64,000 nucleotides of DNA. Origin: Artocarpus heterophyllus (lineage: Eukaryota; Streptophyta; Magnoliopsida; Rosales; Moraceae). The DNA is taken from assembly GCA_025403435.1 (NCBI GenBank), contig CM046345.1, positions 12,647,430-12,711,429 of the forward strand, in the 5' to 3' direction. Below, in pieces: positions 27,601-39,600 of this stretch (positions are counted from its first letter, which is position 1; every line of letters begins with the position of its first letter). The notes beneath the pieces were generated by a model. The model made no database searches. It was given only the letters and a program-made list of their open reading frames with translations, and had not been told where the DNA came from. Made by a program: the position numbers and the translations under genes.

Positions 27601-30600
27601 TAATATTTAAAATATGAGATGAGTGTATGGATATTTTATGATAAGTATTGATTTTTTTTATTGCACCTTAAAATGGATATATGGCATGGACACTTAAGGA
27701 AGCAAGCACAACGAGACCGCGGTGTCGTCACCAAGTGCAATATTAAGGTTAAGTAAGCTATCGATCAAGTAAGTACATTCTCACCTGCAACATGACACGT
27801 TTTACAAGGATTTAATGATATGTTTACAAGGATTTTCATGATGATTTTTCTTAAAGGATTTCTTATAAAAAGTTTTTCATGATTCAAAGTTACGCATGTA
27901 TGATGACTATGGTATGTTTCAAAGTATGAACATTATGTATTTATGTATCACCTAATAAGTGTTGCACACCCAATGTTATGAAATGATATATTATGATGTC
28001 ATGTATGGTTAGGGATTAGCTACCCTTCTCCTCTCATGACGGCGCGCCAATGATGATGTTTATGGTGCAACACTTGGGCCCTTAAGAATAATAATAAAAA
28101 AATATATAGATATATAAATTTTAAAATGGTCAATATTATGAAAGATATGTTTCCATGAAATTGTGCTTAAGGCACTTTTATGATGATGATGATGATGATG
28201 ATGTTTATGAAATGTTTTAAATTGTGAGAATTTTATGTACTTACTAAGCATTAGCTTATTCATGTTTTATATGTCATGTTGCAGATAAGGGTAAGAGAGT
28301 CTTGGAATAGGTGGAGGACATGGAACGGCGTGTGAGCAACATGAACGATGAATTGTAACCGGAAGCACGCCAAGAAGAAATGAATTTATGATTCAATAAA
28401 ATTATATATTTTGAACATATTTTATGTTGGGTTTTTAAGAACACTTATATTATGGTTTTATAAGTTATTTTATCATTTTTTTATGAATATGAACTTTCGC
28501 TATATTTTACGTAAAGTTAGAACGTTTTAAATTTTTACCAAAGTAGATTTGGTCTCGGACGGCCTGCCGAACTCCGTGTCCGGCCTGCCGAAGACCAGAA
28601 GATCGGCCGACCGATCCATTTTTTTCGGCCTGCCGAACCTGGATGAATTTTTGGTCCGAATTACAAAGCTTCTGCCGGCCTGCCGGTGGAAGACGCTCCG
28701 GCTTGCCGATGTTGTTCGGCTTGCCGAAGTCCCAAGTTCGGCCTGCCGAACTGTGGGAATAAGAGGAATTCAAAGATATGTTGATCAAAGTGATTTAATG
28801 TGAGATTTTAATAAATCTTGATTTTACTATTTGATTATCAATTATTATTAAATAAGTTCTTGAATAAATTAAGTATAAACGAATAAATTATGTTATGAAA
28901 TAACATTAAACTATGTTTTTCGAAACAATGTAAGTTTTTTTTAAAAAAAAACATTTATATGAATGGATCCTGGTAATGTAAGTTTAAGTACTTTTAAAAT
29001 CTATAGTACGATTGAGTTGATATTATCTATGTGTTTAATTATTTAAGCATGTATGAATATAAGTATGTAACGATATCTGTGACGTCCGAATAAAGGGGCG
29101 TTTCAGGCTTTGGTATCAGAGAGAATCTTTCGATTACAATTCATATCGCCACACGTCAATCCAAGTCCTCCAAGTAAGTTTGTTAGATGTACTGATGCAA
29201 GTATGATAATAAGATTAAGGTTTGAATGTTTAATGATTAAAAGACATAGTAATGAAAACCTGTCTCATAAATAGAAGATGAATTTTAAGTCCTTATTATT
29301 TTAGGAAATTTACGATGGACGGCTATAGAAGAATGCAGACCCGCACCCAGTCTAACGAGAGACTTATGACAATGATCGCTGAACTACAAAGGCAGTTGGA
29401 GGATCAACGACGGGAAATAGCTGCATTAAGGGCCAATAGCCAGAATGGTGAACAACCAGGCAATGATGTGCCTCCTCCTCCTCCGCAGCCACAAGTACAA
29501 GTAAATGAAGTCCCAGCTCCTGCTGCTGAACCAAGAGCAGCCTATCAAGAACCTCTTTTGGTCAGATGGAAGAGAGTTAAGCCAGCTGACTTTGAGGGTT
29601 CTAAGGACCCGCTAGTCGCTCAAGGATGGTTAAAGACAATTGAGGCTACCTTACGACTCATGGATTTCACGGATAATGAAAAGGTCCTCTGTGCCTCGTA
29701 CTGCCTTACTATGGAGGCCAGGATATGGTGGGATGGCATCGAACAGAGCAGAAGTGTTGAAGAAATGTCATGGGCTGACTTTGTTCACGAGTTCAACATG
29801 AAGTTCTTCCACATGAATGTTACGAGGAAACATTATGAGGAGTTCGAAAGCTTACGTCAGGGGGATATGACAGTCACTGATGTGGTGACAAAGTTTGATC
29901 AACTTGCTCGTCTGTGTCCAGGGATGGTTATGAATGAAGATGAAAGGGTCAGAAGGTTGATAAGAGCCCTTAGACCAGACATTGCTGCAATTGTTGATGG
30001 GGCAAGTCCGCCAAGGACCCAAGAGCAGGTTGTTATGAGGGCCCAACGTGCTGAGTTCCATTTGTCAAAGTTAAGAAGGAATCAGCCTCAGCCCAACCAG
30101 CAAGCCAACAATGCTAATAGCCAGAACCGTCCTTCCCACAGGAACAACAACAACAGCAACAACAACAGTCAAAACTGGAGAAACAATAAGAGGAAGGGCA
30201 ATCCTCAACAACAGCAGGGCCAAGACAACAAAAGGCACAATGATGGTCAGCGCAACAACAATGACAGGCGATTCCAACCATGTGCCAAATGTGGAAAGAA
30301 GCATCCGGGGGAATGTCGACTGGGAACGAACCAATGTTTCATATGTGGGCGTGAAGATCATTTCGTAAAGAATTGCCCCAAATTGATAAATGCCAATGCC
30401 CCACAGAGACCTACTCCTCAGGCCCAGCTGCATCAGATGCAAGCCTCCCTTGATGGGCCACTAATCAGCCAAGGGAGACTTGAAGCCCCACCAACGAATG
30501 CCCGAATCTATACCATGACAAAGGAACAAGTGGCTGCAGAAACCTCCAACGTGGTCACAGGTCAGATAACAAGCTTATGTAATGATGTTTATGTTCTTTT

Positions 30601-33600
30601 TGATACGGGTGCCACGCATTCTTTTGTGTCTATGTCACATGCTAGGAAGTTAGGGGTTCGTTTAGAGCCAATGAGACAGGGATTCACTACGACACTACCC
30701 TCCGGGGAAGTGATATTATCCACGCATTGTTTGCGTGCAGTACCCCTATGGATTTCTGATAGGGAACTTTTTGTCGACCTCATTGTGATCGATATGCATG
30801 ACTATGACATGATTCTTGGGATGGATTTCCTAAGCAAGTATAATGCCGCGATCGAATGCCGGAAACGAAAGGTGATCTTCCATCCTGAAGGTAATCAGAA
30901 ATTTGTTTATGTTGGCGAGACCAGGAAGAAACCCCACATGTTTTTATCGGCAATGAAAGCAAGGAAGCTGTTAGCAAGTGGCTGTATGGGCTATCTGGCA
31001 AATGTTGTAGACAAAAGCCAAGAAGGAAAGATAAGAATTAAAGATGTGCATGTTGTTCATAAATATGAAGATGTGTTTCCTGATGATCTAAAGAGTCTAC
31101 CGCCAGAAAGAGAAGTTGAATTCGAGATTGAGCTCGCTCCAGGCACCGAACCAATCTCTAAAGCTCCTTACAGAATGGCCCCGGCAGAATTAAAGGAGCT
31201 TCACACGCAATTAAAGGAGCTGCTTGACAAAGGATTTATCAGGCCAAGTCACTCACCGTGGGGTGCACCAGTCTTATTTGTGAAAAAGAAGGATGGCACT
31301 ATGAGACTCTGCATCGACTATAGAGAACTGAACAAGGTGACAATCAAGAACAAGTATCCGTTGCCTCGAATAGATGATTTGTTTGATCAGCTCAAGGGTG
31401 CATCGGTGTTCTCAAAAATTGATCTACGATCAGGATATCACCAGTTGAAGATTAAAGAAGGAGATATCCCCAAGACTGCGTTCAGGTCGAGGTATGGTCA
31501 CCATGAATTTGTGGTTATGCCTTTCGGTTTGACGAATGCACCTGCTGCCTTTATGGATCTAATGAACAGGGTATTCAAGGATTTTCTCGATAAATTTGTT
31601 GTTGTATTTATCGACGATATTCTTGTCTACTCGAAGAGTCAGGAAGAGCATGAGGAGCACTTAAGGATCGTGCTGGAGACCTTGAGAAGACACCAGCTTT
31701 ATGCTAAGTTCTCTAAATGCGAGTTTTGGCTTGATAAAGTGTCATTCCTAGGGCATGTCATTTCAAAGGATGGGATAATGGTAGACCCTACTAAAGTAGA
31801 AGCTGTACTCAATTGGAAGCAACCGATGAATGCAAGTGAAATAAGGAGCTTCTTGGGTCTAGCAGGTTACTATCGGAGATTTGTAGAAGATTTCTCCAAG
31901 ATAGCAGCTCCACTCACGAACCTAACTCGCAAAGGAAGGAAGTATGAATGGACGGATGCATGTGAAAAGAGTTTTCAAGAGTTGAAGAAAAGATTAACGA
32001 CGGCTCCAGTGTTGGCAATTCCTGAGGGAAATGATGGGTTCGTAATCTATAGTGATGCATCCAAGATGGGCCTAGGAGCTGTATTGATGCAAAATGAAAA
32101 GGTGATTGCTTATGCTTCAAGGCAACTAAAGGATTATGAAAAGAACTATCCTACTCATGACCTAGAGTTAGCAGCAGTCGTCTTTGCATTAAAGATATGG
32201 AGACACTATTTATATGGGGTCCAATGCAAGATATTCACTGATCATCAAAGTCTGAAGTATTTCTTCACACAAAAAGACCTGAACATGAGACAACGAAGAT
32301 GGCTAGAGTTGGTGAAGGATTATGACTGTGAAATCCTTTATCATCCTGGTAAAGCAAACCGAGTAGCTGATGCTTTAAGTAGGAAGTCAGTTGCCACATT
32401 GATGTCTATGCAAGCAATGTCTCCACCTTTAAGGAAGGAAATTTTAGACTTCGGTTTAGAACTTATAGCAGGTCAACTATCAGCACTCTCTCTTGCTCCG
32501 ACAATGTATGATGAAATTCGGAGTAAGCAAGATGACGACGTGAGCCTTGTAAGGATTAAGCATGAAATAAAAGAGGGAAAATGTCAAGAGTTTCGTACTG
32601 CTGATGATGAAACTCTGTACCTTAAGGATCGTTTATGTGTTCCCAATGTTGATAATTTAAGGGAGAGGATCTTGGCAGAAATTCATGACACTCCTTACTC
32701 TATTCATCCAGGTGCAACGAAGATGTATAATGATCTAAAGGGTAATTTTTGGTGGTTTGGAATGAAACGTGATGTTGCAAAGTATGTGAAGAAATGTATG
32801 ACATGTCAGCAAGTAAAAGCTGAACACCAGAAACCTGGTGGTGAACTACAGTCTATTCAAATACCGGAATGGAAGTGGGAGGAAATAGCAATGGATTTCA
32901 TTACCGGCTTACCTAGAACTACGAACGGCTATGATGCAATATGGGTAATTGTGGATCGGCTGACGAAGACGGCGCATTTCATTCCTATCAAGATCACTTA
33001 TTCCATGGAACGATTAGCGGAACTCTATGTTAAGGAGATTGTACGACTACATGGGATTCCCAAGTCAATTATCTCAGATCGTGATGGTAGGTTCACATCT
33101 AAATTTTGGAAAAGTGTCCAGAATGCAATGGGAACCAGGCTTCATTTCAGTACAGCTTTTCATCCTCAGACTGACGGCCAAACAGAGAGGACGAACTTGA
33201 TTTTAGAAGATATGCTACGGGCATGTTCTCTCGATTTTAAGACCAGCTGGTGTAAAATGTTACCATTAGCAGAGTTTGCTTACAACAACAGCTTTCAGGC
33301 GACAATTGGAATGGCACCATATGAAGCATTGTATGGACGAAAATGCAGGTCACCTATATGTTGGCACGAAGCTGGTGAAAAGAAGTTGATGGAAAGTGTT
33401 GATGCTGAAAGAACCGACTTTGTAAATGAAACTTCTGAGATGATAAAGTTGATAAGAAGAAGAATAGAGACTGCTCAAAGCCGTCAAAAGAGTTATGCTG
33501 ATAAAAGAAGAAGACCTTTAGAGTTCGCTGTAGGCGAATATGTGTTCTTAAAAGTTGCACCAATGAAAGGGGTTATGAGGTTTGGGAAGAAAAGCAAGTT

Positions 33601-36600
33601 AAGCCCAAGATTCATCGGTCCTTATGAAATTGTTAAACAAATAGGCAAAGTAGCTTATCAGCTGAAGTTGCCATCTGAAATGTCCGCAATACACAATGTA
33701 TTTCATGTCTCCATGCTAAAGAAGTATGTTCCGGACCCTACGCATGTGATTGAGCCACAAGTGATCGAGATACGAGAAGACCTAAGTTACGAAGAAAAGC
33801 CAATGAAGATACTCGATCGAAAAACTAGGACTTTGAGGAATAAAGAAATTCCATTGGTCAAGGTGTTATGGCGAAATCAGCAAGTTGAAGAAGCTACATG
33901 GGAACGTGAAGATGACATGAAAGTTTTGTATCCACATTTGTTCTAAGTTTCGAGGACGAAACTTTTATAAGGTGAGGAGAATTGTAACACCCGCCTATTT
34001 TATGTAACGGACCACGTTAAGTTAGTAACGCTATTAAGGAATGTATTTAATAAACAACGTTATATGATATGATATGTGATGTGCATGTTACTAACTTTTT
34101 ATGTCAAGATTTGTGACAGGTGACGACCGCATGGAATCGTTGTGCTCTAGTGTTCATGAGAAATTATAAATATATGATTATTTAATTTATGATGCAATGA
34201 TGTGTGAATGTTTTATGTTATGGCATTTAATGACAGATCGGCAGGCCGAAGAAGGAAAATCGGCAGGCCGAAGAGGGAAAATCGGCAGGCCGAAGAGGGA
34301 AAATCGGCAGGCCGAACAAAGTTGACAACAGTCAGCAGAAATCTCTCCAGAGTTATGACTGAGTTAATTACGTTAATTGGGTGAATTAATGTGATTAATT
34401 GGCATAATAATGGAATGTTTTTATCAGTTAAGGAAATTAAAGGATTAGATTTGTATTATATTAAGAGGTTTCCTATTTTTAGAAGGTAAGTTAAGGTAAG
34501 ATTGATGATGTTTGACCTTCCTTTTCTATTCTTCTCCTTTTCCCACGCCAATCACCTTCTTCATAGTCAGAATATTTCTGACTTAATGAAGAGTAATGAC
34601 TCTTTATTATACACATTACGTTAAAAATTTTTATTACGCTCTTTCCTCAAATAATTTGTCTCGATTCTGAGACGTTCCTTCATTATTTCTCTTCCTCCTC
34701 TCACGCCCCAAGTCACGCCCCCTACAGTCAGAATTTTTCTGACTTAATGAAGGGAATTGAATTCCCATCAATGGTTTTTATTGCGTTAAAATTTTAACGT
34801 TTCCTTTTTCATTATTTTCTCTCCTTCACACGTTTTGCTTCTCAAAAATTTCTGAGACATTCTTTCACTTCTCTTCCTCTTCCCTTCCTCACAAAATTTC
34901 TTTTTCTCTTCCACGAAAATTTTCTGATTAAAAAAAAAAAAGAGAGAGAAGTCTTGTTTCGTTGATCGAATTCAAGAATTTCGAGAAGAAACTTCAAGGT
35001 ATGAATTCAGTTTTTTTGGTAAATGTAAAAAGATGTTCTCCTCTTCAAATTTTGTCTACAATGTCTTCTTTAGGTATTGTATTTTGTTATGTGTGATGTC
35101 TCCTCACGTTTTATGTCATTTTAATGTTTTATGAAAAATGAATATTTCTGTCTTCTACCCCTCACAGTAAAATGATACTGTTTAATTTTGAAGGTATGAA
35201 AAATGTAATGATTATTCTATAGGTAAAGAATGATGTTTTCGTGAAAAGTTGTTAATTATGCTTATGTATGAGTATGTAAGATGAATGTATTTTATGATTA
35301 TGAAATGTTTTAATAAACGTTATTTTTTTTGGATTGTTTGATCATAAAATGTTATGTATGTTTAAAAGATTTTATGATAATAAAAATAATATTTAAAATA
35401 TGAGATGAGTGTATGGATATTTTATGATAAGTATTGATTTTTTTTATTGCACCTTAAAATGGATATATGGCATGGACACTTAAGGAAGCAAGCACAACGA
35501 GACCGCGGTGTCGTCACCAAGTGCAATATTAAGGTTAAGTAAGCTATCGATCAAGTAAGTACATTCTCACCTGCAACATGACACGTTTTACAAGGATTTA
35601 ATGATATGTTTACAAGGATTTTCATGATGATTTTTCTTAAAGGATTTCTTATAAAAAGTTTTTCATGATTCAAAGTTACGCATGTATGATGACTATGGTA
35701 TGTTTCAAAGTATGAACATTATGTATTTATGTATCACCTAATAAGTGTTGCACACCCAATGTTATGAAATGATATATTATGATGTCATGTATGGTTAGGG
35801 ATTAGCTACCCTTCTCCTCTCATGACGGCGCGCCAATGATGATGTTTATGGTGCAACACTTGGGCCCTTAAGAATAATAATAAAAAAATATATAGATATA
35901 TAAATTTTAAAATGGTCAATATTATGAAAGATATGTTTCCATGAAATTGTGCTTAAGGCACTTTTATGATGATGATGATGATGATGATGTTTATGAAATG
36001 TTTTAAATTGTGAGAATTTTATGTACTTACTAAGCATTAGCTTATTCATGTTTTATATGTCATGTTGCAGATAAGGGTAAGAGAGTCTTGGAATAGGTGG
36101 AGGACATGGAACGGCGTGTGAGCAACATGAACGATGAATTGTAACCGGAAGCACGCCAAGAAGAAATGAATTTATGATTCAATAAAATTATATATTTTGA
36201 ACATATTTTATGTTGGGTTTTTAAGAACACTTATATTATGGTTTTATAAGTTATTTTATCATTTTTTATGAATATGAACTTTCGCTATATTTTACGTAAA
36301 GTTAGAACGTTTTAAATTTTTACCAAAGTAGATTTGGTCTCGGACGGCCTGCCGAACTCCGTGTCCGGCCTGCCGAAGACCAGAAGATCGGCCGACCGAT
36401 CCATTTTTTTCGGCCTGTCGAACCTGGATGAATTTTTGGTCCGAATTACAAAGCTTCTGCCGGCCTGCCGGTGGAAGACGCTCCGGCTTGCCGATGTTGT
36501 TCGGCTTGCCGAAGTCCCAAGTTCGGCCTGCCGAACTGTGGGAATAAGAGGAATTCAAAGATATGTTGATCAAAGTGATTTAATGTGAGATTTTAATAAA

Positions 36601-39600
36601 TCTTGATTTTACTATTTGATTATCAATTATTATTAAATAAGTTCTTGAATAAATTAAGTATAAACGAATAAATTATGTTATGAAATAACATTAAACTATG
36701 TTTTTCGAAACAATGTAAGTTTTTTTTAAAAAAAAAAATTTATATGAATGGATCCTGGTAATGTAAGTTTAAGTACTTTTAAAATCTATAGTACGATTGA
36801 GTTGATATTATCTATGTGTTTAATTATTTAAGCATGTATGAATATAAGTATGTAACGATATCTGTGACGTCCGAATAAAGGGGCGTTTCAGGAAATACCT
36901 TGGAGCGTTATCATTTATCTTCTAGATCCGCCTTCTAGATCCATCTTTTAGATCCGTCTTCACCGAATGATTATTTAATTACAAAATTGTTACAATTTTA
37001 AATTTAAATAATAATTCCTAGACGGAGATGATAGTCTGCCATCTAATTACATGAAAAAGCTAGATACACATTCTAACCTCTAAGGAACTATAACCGGTAA
37101 AAATTAATTAATTAAATAATAATTTAATCAACCATAATTCATTAATAAACATTCACCATATAATCCATGACAACATAAAAATATATAGAAACTTAGAGTG
37201 CCAACTCTCTATAAAATTAAATTCAAGCATAGAAGAGATTAAGATCACATAATTTATACATATAGCATGATCACAAACTCGTTAAATTTATGTAAAAACC
37301 CTGGCTCTGATACCAATTGTTGAAATAATAGTACGCAATAGAATTTTAAAATTTTTATATCAAAGTATTTTCTAAAACACAAGTTTGACATGTTATATAT
37401 ATAAATTAACCAGATCTTACTAACCTTTGAATGCCAGAGAATTCCCGCAATCCATGAAGAGAAGTAACGTTCTAGAAGTGCCTCAACCAACTAGTCTTCT
37501 TTGCTATTCTCTATCCATGATCAGAGTGAGTGTGGGCTCACACGTACAGCTCTTCCTCCAGGTAACTCTCCTTCCAACCAATTGAGACAACCCAAAGCTA
37601 ATGTTCGTGATTTATGAACAAGAGCTCTCAGGGAGTTTTTAGAATCTAACCAGTAGAGTATCACTCTTAATCTCTTAATTGATATAAATAACTCTTGAGA
37701 CTTACTCCCTAATTATAGAGGTTGGGTCTAGGGTCAGTCCTTATCAGATTAGGTCTCAAAAGTTTGAATCAAAATCAAATTCGGACCAACATCTAATAAA
37801 ATCTGCGTAAAACGCGTGACCTTTTTCTTCGTACATAGACAGGCCGATTTGCCTAATCGGCACGCCAAACTTCCCTCATCAGCACGTTGAACTTGAGGAT
37901 CAACATGCCGAATTGCTGAAATAAATCTCAGCGAATCTTTTATTTTTCACCCGAGATTCTATAGGATAAAGTGTCAGTTTTAATTCAAATAATCCAATAA
38001 AAAAGTTATCTAATTAAAATAACTTTATCTAGATAATCTCTAGGAAAATAAATGAATTCCTAATAATTCTACAAGTTTATCTTGATCTAATTTATTCAAA
38101 AATTAAATCAACCGATAAACAGACAAGAATTATCCGATCCCAATAATTCAACAAGTTTATCTTGAATTAATTTAGTCACAAAATTAATTCAACCGATAAA
38201 CAGACATGAATTATTTGATTCTTCTAAATTTCAACCAATCTGATAAATCTGACATAAGTCACCAATTATTGGAAAAGCACGCCGTATCGTTACAGGATGT
38301 TGTGAGCTAGCAAAGAGGACCAAATGGACCTATATAATTAAAGCTCCTGATAATTATGAAACCCAATATCCCAAATATATATTTCATAATTATCAACTCC
38401 AACACTACTCCACTAAAAGCTTGGAACTGCACTCTTGAACTTTATAGAATTACGAAGCCCGTATAGCTAAGTCTCTATGACATGTCATAATGTATCGTAT
38501 CCCCATAGGATTATCCATAATCGGCTTAAGGACAAGTTCTGTCTTACTTTCTCGATTATTTTCATCTTACATTCCATTATCTTACCTTCAGAAAACTTAC
38601 CATCCAAAGATGGTATACCATTCGGTTACACCTATGTATCCAAATGGTTGAGCGCTCTAGTTTTTCAATTACAGGATAACGCATATAAGAGGATATCACT
38701 ACTCCTAAAGAGGAGCTATGGATTCCATATCTATGAATAATAGGTCTACGCCATCAAGATGCATGCCTCCAACGTATCGACATGCATACCACTATTAAAA
38801 TATAGGTGTCATCCTTTGGTACGTCAAAAGACACAAGTCAAGACAACAGGCCCACTATTCATCTCAAGATTAAGATACAATACAAATGATTATCTAAAGT
38901 GAATTGATTTGCCAAGACAGAATTATTAATCTAAATCAATTCACTTTATGTCCCGATCCAATACATCGTCACCTATGACAATGTGCCAATGTTTCTATTC
39001 ATGGAGTCCACCTCCGATGGCCAAGACAAGCCATCTCCCAATAGGGATATAGACAACATAACAATCTTTATATGAATAAAGTATCCAACTTCATTCCCTC
39101 GATTGCAGATCTTATGATTTAGACCGTCACCATAAGAATCGTGTCTTCCGTATAATCTATCCATCATATGCCTAATTCTTAATGGTTTAGACTGACAGTC
39201 TTAGACTATTGTTTACATAACATACATTCAACAAATATGAATGTAAAGAGGATAAGATTTGGTATATTAATAACGAATAAATTCTTCATTGATAAAAATG
39301 TCTCCAAAAACATATTATATTTTTACTCCTTAGGGCATACATGTCTAACAATGTCCCGGGGTGACGGAAGATGAGAGGTCACGCGATAAAGCTCCAAGGG
39401 ACATGTGTCAACACGTTATTAGATATCTCCCTGACGGGCATAATCATTGCACCTCTTCGTTTCCCGTGCTCGAGTTTCGCTCCTAAGTCGCGGCTATAAA
39501 TAGGAGTTAGCTCTTCGTTATTTCAACGCATAAACACGACCAGCTCTCATTCTCTACCAAACAATGGTTGCCTTGAGCGTCGAAAAGCCCTTGTCTGGTA

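Larger units (their letters stand above)
26198..36890 (+). mobile_element. element C: intact young Tekay/Del-type Ty3/Gypsy chromovirus, + orientation
   Basis: This element is 10,693 bp long, with two 2908-bp LTRs (26198-29105 and 33983-36890), a GGAAA target duplication, a Met-tRNA primer site (29111), one uninterrupted 1543-aa gag-pol ORF and a polypurine tract (33971-33982). Reading both LTRs by eye I found only two substitutions and two 1-bp homopolymer changes, so the insertion is recent. It sits in the leader of Copia D and is the innermost and youngest layer. All parts needed for transposition seem present. Confidence 0.95.
18924..39350 (-). mobile_element. element D: Ty1/Copia LTR retrotransposon, - orientation, inserted in the B LTR
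   Basis: LTRs of about 2.0 kb (18924-20936 and 37318-39350) start TGTTGAA on the + strand and end CTAACA. The flanks GCGTC (18919-18923) and ATGTC (39351-39355) differ at two positions, both changes expected from cytosine deamination, so they are probably a decayed 5-bp duplication. A perfect initiator-Met-tRNA primer site lies at 37304-37315 on the - strand. Gag and pol run from 24901 down to 20951 with several stops. Gypsy C is inserted in the leader. The pol order (protease, integrase, RT, RNase H) is that of Copia. The long LTRs and RNase H wording suggest a Tork/Angela-like lineage, which is tentative. Confidence 0.9.

Noticed and set aside
28060..28263. Small ORF with an eight-histidine run (and its twin at 35846-36049)
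   Set aside because: It is the antisense reading of a GAT microsatellite inside the Gypsy C LTR, not a gene.
28507..28803. ORFs of 84-93 aa on both strands over the palindrome cluster in the Gypsy C LTR
   Set aside because: They arise from the repeated GC-rich palindromes being open in both directions and lie in non-coding LTR.
37304..37315. Met-tRNA-like sequence as a tRNA gene
   Set aside because: Only the 12-bp primer complement is present, next to an LTR; no cloverleaf surrounds it.
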